DNA of 12,742 nucleotides, taken from positions 1 through 12,742 of the forward strand of contig OMQP01000024.1 of assembly GCA_900313285.1 (NCBI GenBank), written 5' to 3'. The position numbers and the translations under genes were made by a program. This document shows, in pieces, positions 8,012 through 12,742 of the stretch. The notes under the pieces were generated by a model. That model had not been told where the DNA came from, did no database searches, and was given only the letters and a program-made list of their open reading frames with translations. The first letter of the stretch is position 1. Every line of letters begins with the position of its first letter. Source of the stretch: an uncultured Pseudomonadota bacterium. Its GTDB lineage: Bacteria; Pseudomonadota; Alphaproteobacteria; Rs-D84.

Positions 8012-8797
8012 ATGAAACGTAAAATAGTTTTATACATAGATGGTGGTATTTGTTCCCAGATGGTGTTTTATGCCTTTGGGTTATTCTTTGAAAGCAAAGG
8101 TTGTGACGTAGAATATGATTTTCGATGGTTTAGAAAATGTGGTAAAGACCTGAATGGCAAATTTGATAGAAGTTTTGTCATGGACAAAGCTTTTCCAAAT
8201 TTAAAATATAAAAAAGCTTCCAGATTTAAAGCATGGGTATATAGACATTTTTTTAATAATAAATGGACCATAAACAATATACCTCGTCATTTATATGTCG
8301 GCGGATATCATGATTTAAGAACGCCTTGTTTTCAACAATACAAAGATGTATTTAAAAAAAATTTTAAACCAGTTGATTTGTATTTAATTTCGGATTTATT
8401 AAAAGAAATACAAAATAACGATTCTTGTGCGGTTCATGTTCGACGCGGTGATTTAGCTCAGTATAATCCGGTTTATGGAAACCCACCAAGCGCAGAAACA
8501 TTTGTCAAAGCGATAAAATATGTTATTAAACAAAAACCAAAAAGTGTATTTTATTTCTTTTCTGACGAAATGAATTTTGTGAAGCAAAATATTATCCCTT
8601 TGTTACCAAAAAATATAAAATATAAACTCTGTGATCAAAATGGTTCAAACAAAGGATATCTTGATTTGTATTTAATATCGCACGCTAAATCTATAATAGC
8701 ATCCCATGGTTCTTTTGGTAATACTGGGAAAGATATAAATGTAAATTCTGATTTGTTATTTGTTTCTACTAAAGATTTTCAAAAGGAAAATGTATGA
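8012..8797 (+). CDS. divergent GT11-family glycosyltransferase (alpha-1,2-fucosyltransferase type)
   Basis: A 261-residue enzyme with the ordered GT11 motifs in divergent form. The N-terminal GGICSQMVFYAFG (residues 11-23) stands for the usual GG-x-GNQMFQYAFG. HVRRGD (142-147) is the donor-binding HxRRGD motif, FFSDE (182-186) is the next block, and DLYLISHAKSIIASHGSFG (218-236) replaces the usual DL..MS.C...I.ANSSFSWW. The core donor motif is intact, so it is probably active on a GDP-sugar such as GDP-fucose, but the acceptor motifs differ from the standard ones. It is somewhat shorter than many GT11 members (about 280-300 residues). AGGA at 7998-8001 supports the start. Its stop overlaps the next glycosyltransferase gene by ATGA. 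Genes for GDP-fucose synthesis are not in the window. Confidence 0.8.
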   Translation: MKRKIVLYIDGGICSQMVFYAFGLFFESKGCDVEYDFRWFRKCGKDLNGKFDRSFVMDKAFPNLKYKKASRFKAWVYRHFFNNKWTINNIPRHLYVGGYHDLRTPCFQQYKDVFKKNFKPVDLYLISDLLKEIQNNDSCAVHVRRGDLAQYNPVYGNPPSAETFVKAIKYVIKQKPKSVFYFFSDEMNFVKQNIIPLLPKNIKYKLCDQNGSNKGYLDLYLISHAKSIIASHGSFGNTGKDINVNSDLLFVSTKDFQKENV

Positions 8798-9861
8798 AAA
8801 AAGTAATGTTGTCTATTTTATGTCCAAGTTATAATCATGAAAAGTTTGTTGGGTATTTTATAAACAGTTTATTACGGCAAACAAATCCAAATTGGGAATT
8901 AGTAATTGTTGATGATTGTTCAACAGATAATAATGTTGCTGAAATAAAAAAATTTAGTGATAAACGTATAAAACTTGTTCAAAATAATTTTAACAAAGGC
9001 GTAAACTGCGGTTTAAATGCTGCTTTTAGCGCATCGTCTGGAAAATATGTAAGTTTTTGTGCCTCTGACGATATGTTAACAGAAGATTATGTTGAAAATG
9101 TGTTAAATACTTTTGCTGAAAATCCCGATAAATCTTTGATATATTCTAATTTACAGTTGATTGATAATAAAAATAAGTTTTTGAACCAGACATGGTATAA
9201 TCACAATGGTGATCGTTACGATGCACTGTATACAATGTTTATGCAACGGAATTGTATGTTATCGCCAGGAATGGCAATTACACGAGAATTGTTATCTCAA
9301 ATAATGCCTTTGGATATTCCTTTGTCGCAGTATCAAGATTATAAAATGCATGTTGATTTATTATTAAAATCAGATTTCATAATCATGGATAAAATATGTG
9401 TTCTATACAGAAAAAATGATTCTCAGTCCGGATTAAGTGCCAGTAACACAACAACAGAACATGCTAAACATTTAGAAACAAATTTACTGATGAATTCTTT
9501 TTTGAAAATACAAGATGTAAATCTGTTAAAAAATATATTCAAAGATAATTTGAACCAATTTAATAAAATTTCGTCTGATACGATACCTTTCGTATTAGGA
9601 CAATTGGCCTTGCAATCTGACGATATGTATAAAAAAGTTTGGGGATATAATCAAATTGTACGATTTATTAACAGTATGGAAAATTACGCGTTAGTAAATA
9701 AACTGTATGGTTTTTCATATAAAAATTTTTTGGGCTTGTCTGGTCAATTTTGTAAAAGCACAACAGAAATTAAGTATTATAAATATAAAAAGTTGTTTAA
9801 TGTATCCTGTTTTATAATATTGGTTTTATTGTTTGCTTTGTTTGGGGTGTTGTTTATCTAG
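8794..9861 (+). CDS. GT2-family glycosyltransferase with C-terminal membrane anchor
   Basis: A 355-residue GT-A fold enzyme. The N-terminal domain opens with SILCPSYNHEKFV (residues 7-19) and carries VIVDDCSTD (37-45, with Asp40-Asp41), NKGVNCGLN (67-75) and CASDDML (89-95), whose aspartates correspond to the DxD-type metal and nucleotide site. QYQDYKM in the second half of the catalytic domain supplies the likely general acid region. The last 21 residues (335-355) are almost wholly hydrophobic after a lysine-rich KYKYKKL, so the enzyme is probably tethered to the inner membrane with its catalytic domain in the cytoplasm. It should add a sugar to the lipid-linked O-unit; the donor is unknown. 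AAGGA at 8783-8787 supports the start, which overlaps the GT11-like gene. It is the last gene of the operon, three bases before the terminator stem. Confidence 0.87.
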   Translation: MKKVMLSILCPSYNHEKFVGYFINSLLRQTNPNWELVIVDDCSTDNNVAEIKKFSDKRIKLVQNNFNKGVNCGLNAAFSASSGKYVSFCASDDMLTEDYVENVLNTFAENPDKSLIYSNLQLIDNKNKFLNQTWYNHNGDRYDALYTMFMQRNCMLSPGMAITRELLSQIMPLDIPLSQYQDYKMHVDLLLKSDFIIMDKICVLYRKNDSQSGLSASNTTTEHAKHLETNLLMNSFLKIQDVNLLKNIFKDNLNQFNKISSDTIPFVLGQLALQSDDMYKKVWGYNQIVRFINSMENYALVNKLYGFSYKNFLGLSGQFCKSTTEIKYYKYKKLFNVSCFIILVLLFALFGVLFI

Positions 9862-9863
9862 AG

Positions 9864-9890
9864 AAAAACGGCATAAAAATGCCGTTTTTT
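9864..9890. terminator. bidirectional intrinsic terminator between convergent genes
   Basis: An 11-base-pair perfect stem, with arms at 9864-9874 and 9879-9889 around an AAAA loop, has a GC core (CGGCAT/ATGCCG) flanked by A and T runs on both sides. It works as a Rho-independent terminator in either direction. It closes the + strand glycan operon and also the - strand tail-fibre gene, whose stop codon (9889-9891) touches the stem. Confidence 0.93.
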
Positions 9891-10344
9891 ATTCTGTAAA
9901 ACCGCAAACTAACCAATTTATTATAAACTGACCACAATTTGCATAAAAATTATTTTTGTTTATAACATTTATTCCTATGGCAACAGTAGTATTTGTTCCG
10001 CGACATGTTGCAACCACATAATAATTTGTGTCTTGCATTGGTACTGGTAATGTTACATTTTTTGATCCAGAAACAGTTCCACCTTGTTCAATCCACCCAC
10101 TTTTATATTTTCGGTACCATGCGTAATTGTTTTGTGATGTTGGTAATTGTGATTCAATCACATAATCTGCATTTGTAATATTTGGTATTTCACTTTTTTT
10201 TGCCAATGTTGTTCCGCCGGCGGTTGTGCCATCATGAACACGCAGTGTTTTATTTGTTGTATCCATTGTAATTTCACCGATTGCACCGGTGAAACTATCA
10301 TTTTCTGCCGCAGTTCCACGGCGAATTTGTATTTGTCTTGACAT
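9889..10344 (-). CDS. phage tail-fibre-like protein with Mtd-N-like head and gp53-like C-terminus
   Basis: 151 residues when started at the internal methionine of MSRQIQIRRGTAAEN. That ATG (10342-10344) has AAAGGAGT at 10355-10362 upstream, and the alternative ATG seven codons earlier overlaps this ribosome site, so the shorter form is preferred. The N-terminal 45 or so residues, with QIRRGTAAEN, GAIGEITMD and LRVHDGT..GG, match the small domain that starts many phage tail fibres and the Bordetella phage Mtd protein. The C-terminal part, with YAWYRKYKSGWIEQGG, VTLPVPMQDTNYYV and the end CGQFIINWLVCGFTE, matches the trimerising receptor-binding ends of gp53-like tail fibres. The gene stands alone on the - strand with its own promoter, and no other phage gene is visible in the window. 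It could be a prophage relic, part of a scattered tailocin-like system, or a host-adopted surface adhesin. Confidence 0.8.
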   Translation of the reverse strand: MSRQIQIRRGTAAENDSFTGAIGEITMDTTNKTLRVHDGTTAGGTTLAKKSEIPNITNADYVIESQLPTSQNNYAWYRKYKSGWIEQGGTVSGSKNVTLPVPMQDTNYYVVATCRGTNTTVAIGINVINKNNFYANCGQFIINWLVCGFTE

Positions 10345-10354
10345 ATTTTTAATG

Positions 10355-10362
10355 ACTCCTTT
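10355..10362 (-). promoter_or_regulatory. ribosome binding site fixing the tail-fibre gene start
   Basis: AAAGGAGT on the - strand lies 10-11 bases before the ATG at 10344-10342. It covers codons 2-4 that would follow the more upstream ATG at 10365, so it decides the start in favour of MSRQ. Confidence 0.8.
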
Positions 10363-10373
10363 CATAACTCAAC

Positions 10374-10407
10374 AAAAAAAGCCCATTTTGGATAATCCAA
10401 AACGGGC
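10374..10407 (-). terminator. terminator-like hairpin with U-tract in the leader of the tail-fibre gene
   Basis: On the - strand, arms 10407-10397 and 10391-10381 form an 11-pair stem (GCCCGTTTTGG with CCAAAATGGGC) around a five-base loop, followed at once by seven U residues (10380-10374). The only non-Watson-Crick pair is G-U on this strand, while on the + strand it would be an A-C mismatch, so the structure is built for the - strand RNA. It lies between the promoter and the ribosome site, so it is either an attenuator or the end of a short RNA. Confidence 0.75.
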
Positions 10408-10412
10408 AAAAT

Positions 10413-10436
10413 AAAAAAGGGCAGAATCCCCCTTTT
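10413..10436 (-). terminator. second, weaker terminator-like hairpin in the same leader
   Basis: On the - strand AAAAGGG (10436-10430) pairs with CCCTTTT (10421-10415) around an eight-base loop, GGATTCTG, and runs into further U residues. It is the first hairpin in the transcript, and the stem has only three G-C pairs. It could terminate weakly or be half of an alternative fold with the next hairpin. Confidence 0.45.
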
Positions 10437-10447
10437 ATGTATTCAAC

Positions 10448-10476
10448 ATTATAACACAAAATCGACATAAAAGCAA
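10448..10476 (-). promoter_or_regulatory. sigma70-type promoter for the tail-fibre gene or leader RNA
   Basis: On the - strand TTGCTT (10476-10471), a 17-base spacer and a perfect TATAAT (10453-10448). The tRNA promoter faces the other way, with 17 bases between the two -35 boxes. Confidence 0.8.
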
Positions 10477-10493
10477 CATATAGGATTTTTTAT

Positions 10494-10521
10494 TTGACAG
10501 ATAGAATTAAAGATATATAAT
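10494..10521 (+). promoter_or_regulatory. consensus sigma70-type promoter of the initiator tRNA gene
   Basis: TTGACA (10494-10499), a 16-base spacer and TATAAT (10516-10521): both hexamers are perfect consensus, as suits a highly expressed stable RNA. The tRNA begins 13 bases after the -10 box, so the 5' leader to be removed by RNase P is only a few bases long. Confidence 0.9.
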
Positions 10522-10534
10522 AACCTTGCTTTAT

Positions 10535-10607
<73 letters not shown>

Positions 10608-10710
10608 TTTGAACCACAGAAGAAAGGTGGTTCAGTGCAAGGATTAGGCAGACGGAAGTATGCCGGTTTGCCAAAGGCAAAAATCCGCAGCCAATGAAGC
10701 GAAGCGGAAT
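10608..10710 (+). mobile_element. 103-base hairpin-rich insert in tRNA-fMet, candidate palindromic element or integration scar
   Basis: The segment lies between two exact copies of the tRNA 3' end and has no coding potential. It is dense in inverted repeats. TTTGAACCAC (10608-10617) is the complement of the tRNA's own GTGGTTCAAA (10585-10594), and TGAACCAC (10610-10617) also pairs with GTGGTTCA (10627-10634). A GGCAGAC...GTTTGCC hairpin with a CGG/CCG inner stem spans 10647-10672, enclosed by GGATT/AATCC (10641-10645 with 10682-10686). TCCGC/GCGGA (10684-10688 with 10704-10708) closes the end. It could be a Rickettsia-palindromic-element-like repeat, the remnant of an island integrated by a tyrosine recombinase, or an RNA processed with the tRNA. 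No known family is recognised. Confidence 0.5.
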
Positions 10711-10726
10711 AAATCCATCTCCCGCA
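10711..10726 (+). repeat. distal copy of the 16-base direct repeat, followed by ACCA (attR-like)
   Basis: Identical to 10592-10607 and followed by ACCA (10727-10730), the normal A73-CCA end of an initiator tRNA. Removing one 119-base unit would join the tRNA body to ACCA and the terminator and restore a complete gene. Confidence 0.9.
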
Positions 10727-10734
10727 ACCAGTTT

Positions 10735-10764
10735 AAAAAAAAGACACCGACACGGTGTCTTTTT
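10735..10764 (+). terminator. strong intrinsic terminator of the tRNA transcript
   Basis: Arms AAAAAGACACCG (10738-10749) and CGGTGTCTTTTT (10753-10764) form a perfect 12-pair stem with a three-base ACA loop; the right arm supplies the U-tract. It follows the displaced ACCA end by a few bases, as expected for the original tRNA gene. Confidence 0.93.
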
Positions 10765-10772
10765 CTGTATGC

Positions 10773-10801
10773 TTGCATTGTGTTTTTTTTGTTGCTAAAA
10801 T
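10773..10801 (+). promoter_or_regulatory. sigma70-type promoter of the lipid A operon
   Basis: TTGCAT (10773-10778), a 17-base spacer and TAAAAT (10796-10801), with TGC directly before the -10 box as in extended -10 promoters. It lies between the tRNA terminator and the acyltransferase start, leaving a leader of about 13 bases. Confidence 0.65.
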
Positions 10802-10820
10802 CTCCGTACAGGGTTTTGAA

Positions 10821-11579
10821 ATGAAAAAATCTATTAAAAAAAATATGAGACGTTTTTTCAGATTCCTTTATGGTTGGGGTGTTATTCAATGGCTTTTGGC
10901 CGTTGTGTATTATATTTTAATTTGGTTTGTTTATTTTACATCTAAAAAGGAAATTACAGGTCTTGATATTTTACGTAAATATGGCAGAAAACCTGCAATA
11001 TTCGTGTTTTGGCATGGGCGTACAATGATGTTGTCGCCGGTTATCGCAATAAACCATGTGCGCGGATATGCTATCGCTGATTCAAAAAAAGACGGTCGTG
11101 CAATTGCAAAAATGGAAAAGTTATTTGGTCTTAAAACTATATATGGTTCATCTGCTAATGATGGTGTAAATGTATTAAAACGCGGAATAAAGGTTTTAAA
11201 TGATGGAAAATATTGTTTAGCTTTATCCCCTGATGGTCCGCGTGGTCCATCTATGCGTTTTCATGATGGGGCATTGTATTTTGCTAAAATGACAGGGGCA
11301 CCGATAATTCCAGTTTGTTATTCTTGTTCGCGTCCATGGTTTTTGAACAGATGGGACAGATATTTGTTAACAAACCCTTTTTCTGTTATAGGGGGGACTG
11401 TTGGTAAACCTATATTCATAGACAGAAAAACAAAAATAGAAGAATTTGAAAATATTCGTAAAAATCTTGAAGATTTGATGGTTAAACAGGCGTATGATTT
11501 GGATAAAAAATTTACATCTTTTAAACCAGAACAAGATTTAACCCCAGAAAATTTCAAGGATAAAGCGGTTATATTATGA
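10821..11579 (+). CDS. DUF374 lysophospholipid acyltransferase-family protein, probable lipid A acyltransferase
   Basis: A 252-residue protein starting at ATG 10821, chosen because AGGG (10810-10813) precedes it and an upstream GTG in frame would overlap the tRNA terminator. A basic N-terminus is followed by one hydrophobic helix (about residues 19-39), which anchors it to the inner membrane. The DUF374 signatures are FWHGR (63-67, with the histidine of the acyltransferase HX4D-like site) and SPDGPRGP (136-143). In other alphaproteobacteria this family sits beside the Kdo transferase and lpxK genes and is thought to acylate lipid A or a lipid A precursor. Here it overlaps lpxK by ATGA (11576-11579), which supports that role. 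No Kdo transferase gene lies between them. Whether it is a primary or secondary acyltransferase cannot be judged from sequence. Confidence 0.83.
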   Translation: MKKSIKKNMRRFFRFLYGWGVIQWLLAVVYYILIWFVYFTSKKEITGLDILRKYGRKPAIFVFWHGRTMMLSPVIAINHVRGYAIADSKKDGRAIAKMEKLFGLKTIYGSSANDGVNVLKRGIKVLNDGKYCLALSPDGPRGPSMRFHDGALYFAKMTGAPIIPVCYSCSRPWFLNRWDRYLLTNPFSVIGGTVGKPIFIDRKTKIEEFENIRKNLEDLMVKQAYDLDKKFTSFKPEQDLTPENFKDKAVIL

Positions 11580-12502
11580 AAACACCAAAATGGTTTTTAA
11601 AACGTAGTTTATTGTCATGGTCTCTTTTGCCATTAAGTTTGATGTATTTAATCGGCAGTAAAACAGTTTTCAATTTGCGCAAAAAACACGAATATGTTTC
11701 AAAGCGTCAGGTAATTTGTTTTGGAAATATTTTATCAGGCGGGGTCGGTAAAACACCTATCGTTCGCCAGGTTGCTAAATTTTTTGATGCGCCCGTGGTA
11801 ATGCGTGGTTATAAAAAATCAAAAGAAACTGGTGATATTGGCGATGAAGCAAAAATGTTATCTAATGATGGTATTCTGGTTCATGTTGGAAACAGAAAAA
11901 GTAATCTGATTTTATTAAACAAACAAAAATCTAAAAGCCCAATTATTATGGATGATGGATTCCAAAATTCTTCTATTAAGAAAGATGTTTCTGTATTGGT
12001 TTTTGATGAAGGTATTGGTTTTGGAAATGGTTTTTTATTGCCGGCCGGACCGTTGCGTGAAACAAAATCTGCGATAGAACGTGCCGATGCTATTATTGTT
12101 ATAAAAAGAAAAAATGTAGCACCAGGATTCGCTTTGCCAACAAATATCCCTGTGTTTAATGCGTATAATAAAGAAATTTGTCCGTATGACGAAGATGTTG
12201 ATGTGATTGCATTTGCTGGAATTGGTTATCCTGAAAAGTTTTTTGATAATGTTCCGGCACATATTGTTGAAAAAATATCTTTCCCTGATCATTACCAATA
12301 TACAGATAGTGATATTAAAAACCTTTTTGAAAAAGCAGCAGAAAAGAATGCTAAATTATTAACCACTGAAAAAGATTGGGTCAGATTGCCAGATTGGGCA
12401 AAAAAAGATATACGTTTTTCTGCATTGCAAACAGATATTGAAAATGGTTTTTATGATTGGTTAAAAGGAAAGGTAAATGACAACGCTAACAAAAAAAGTT
12501 AA
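11576..12502 (+). CDS. lpxK: tetraacyldisaccharide 4'-kinase
   Basis: A 308-residue P-loop kinase, slightly shorter than the E. coli enzyme (328). It phosphorylates the 4' position of the lipid A disaccharide at the cytoplasmic face of the inner membrane. A hydrophobic N-terminal segment (about residues 11-27) serves as membrane anchor. The Walker A motif is SGGVGKTP (54-61), then GDEAKML (89-95), MDDGFQN (125-131, the conserved DDGFQ loop), LLPAGPLRE (154-162), FPDHY (236-240) and TTEKDWVRLP (263-272). All key family motifs are present. It starts inside the acyltransferase stop (ATGA), and its last 26 bases overlap the lpxC start, so the three genes are translationally coupled. Confidence 0.96.
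   Translation: MKTPKWFLKRSLLSWSLLPLSLMYLIGSKTVFNLRKKHEYVSKRQVICFGNILSGGVGKTPIVRQVAKFFDAPVVMRGYKKSKETGDIGDEAKMLSNDGILVHVGNRKSNLILLNKQKSKSPIIMDDGFQNSSIKKDVSVLVFDEGIGFGNGFLLPAGPLRETKSAIERADAIIVIKRKNVAPGFALPTNIPVFNAYNKEICPYDEDVDVIAFAGIGYPEKFFDNVPAHIVEKISFPDHYQYTDSDIKNLFEKAAEKNAKLLTTEKDWVRLPDWAKKDIRFSALQTDIENGFYDWLKGKVNDNANKKS
12464..12473 (+). promoter_or_regulatory. ribosome binding site of lpxC inside lpxK
   Basis: The purine-rich AAAGGAAAGG ends three bases before the lpxC ATG at 12477. The site lies inside the lpxK coding sequence and fixes the lpxC start 26 bases before the lpxK stop. Confidence 0.65.
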
Positions 12503-12742
12503 AATATCCGGGGTCGGTATTCATTCTGGGTTGCCTGTGCATATGCTGGTTAAACCCGCAAAAAAATATGGAATTTTTTTCAAAAGGGTTGATATTCCTG
12601 ATTCTGATTTTATACCGGCAAAATATGATAATGTCGGTGAAACTTTGATGCGCAACACTACAATTGGTGATAAAAATGGCGCACATGTTCAAACAATAGA
12701 ACATTTAATGGCAGCGCTGTTTTTAATGGGTATAGACAGTGC
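12477..12742 (+). CDS. lpxC: UDP-3-O-acyl-N-acetylglucosamine deacetylase, 3' end beyond the window
   Basis: The first 88 residues of LpxC, the zinc enzyme that commits UDP-acyl-GlcNAc to lipid A synthesis. Signatures are GVGIHSG (residues 12-18), the RVDIP segment (37-41), AKYDNVGETLMRNTTIG (48-64) and HVQTIEHLMAAL (70-81). His76 corresponds to the first zinc-ligand histidine, and Glu75 to the adjacent catalytic-site glutamate, of the EH pair in E. coli LpxC. The full protein is usually about 300 residues, so some two thirds lies outside the window. It overlaps lpxK by 26 bases. In many proteobacteria lpxC sits at the end of the cell-division cluster; here it is in an lpx operon instead. Confidence 0.95.
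   Translation, partial: MTTLTKKVKISGVGIHSGLPVHMLVKPAKKYGIFFKRVDIPDSDFIPAKYDNVGETLMRNTTIGDKNGAHVQTIEHLMAALFLMGIDS

Larger units (their letters stand above)
10374..10441 (-). ncRNA. candidate short leader RNA, about 68 nucleotides
   Basis: If transcription starts about seven bases after the - strand -10 box (near 10441) and stops at the U-tract after the second hairpin (10380-10374), it yields an RNA of roughly 68 nucleotides made almost wholly of two hairpins. The downstream gene would then be expressed only by read-through. This rests on the promoter and terminator predictions alone; no conserved RNA family is recognised. Confidence 0.35.

Noticed and set aside
9889..10344. Diversity-generating retroelement target, since the N-terminus resembles Mtd of Bordetella phage
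   Set aside because: No reverse transcriptase, template repeat or C-type lectin variable region is visible; the C-terminus looks like a gp53-type fibre end.
10345..10365. Start of the tail-fibre gene at the upstream ATG (seven extra residues)
   Set aside because: The extra codons overlap the AAAGGAGT ribosome site that serves the downstream ATG, and the family domain begins at MSRQIQ.
10608..10710. Second tRNA or tmRNA fragment after tRNA-fMet
   Set aside because: The hairpins do not form a cloverleaf, and there is no anticodon arm or T-loop apart from the 16-base repeat at the end.
10755..10820. N-terminal extension of the DUF374 acyltransferase from a GTG at 10755
   Set aside because: That start lies inside the tRNA terminator stem and upstream of the predicted promoter; ATG 10821 has a better ribosome site and matches family length.
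10644..10889. 81-codon - strand open frame across the tRNA insert and terminator
   Set aside because: It runs antisense through the terminator and the acyltransferase start, has no recognisable domain, and looks like a chance frame.

Overview
The window is AT-rich DNA from a Gram-negative bacterium, shown by two committed lipid A genes (lpxK, lpxC) beside an O-antigen or surface-glycan cluster. The DUF374 acyltransferase next to lpxK and the initiator tRNA with an A-U pair at 29:41 point to an alphaproteobacterium. The strong AT bias suggests a host- or gut-associated lineage, but the taxonomy is inference.

Region 1 (1-9861, + strand) is a tightly packed glycan operon. In order it holds: the 3' part of a FdtA/QdtA-type dTDP-sugar 3,4-ketoisomerase; an ATP-grasp ligase; a small TIM-barrel amidohydrolase; a class I PLP aminotransferase; two tandem paralogous CgeB-like glycosyltransferases; an SGNH-hydrolase-like protein; a FdtB/QdtB-type sugar aminotransferase; a divergent GT11 (fucosyltransferase-type) glycosyltransferase; and a GT2 glycosyltransferase with a C-terminal membrane anchor. 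Four-base ATGA overlaps or very short gaps imply co-transcription, and the operon ends in a strong bidirectional terminator. The ketoisomerase and FdtB-like enzyme should make a dTDP-3-amino-3,6-dideoxyhexose (Fuc3N or Qui3N type). No N-acetyltransferase, flippase or polymerase lies in the window. The ATP-grasp/amidohydrolase/aminotransferase trio is the least explained part and may supply or attach an unusual acyl or amino-acid group.

Region 2 (9889-10476, - strand) is a lone short phage tail-fibre-like gene with its own promoter. Two terminator-like hairpins lie between promoter and start codon, so most transcripts may end early as a short RNA.

Region 3 (10494-10764, + strand) is an initiator tRNA gene with a near-consensus promoter. 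The last 16 bases of its body are repeated exactly 119 bases downstream, and only the distal copy carries the ACCA 3' end. The 103 bases between the copies are rich in hairpins. This looks like an insertion or integration scar in tRNA-fMet and is the oddest structure in the window.

Region 4 (10773-12742, + strand) is a lipid A operon with its own promoter: DUF374 acyltransferase, lpxK and the 5' part of lpxC, all overlapping. Lipid A genes and O-antigen genes are thus neighbours, separated by the phage-like gene and the tRNA.
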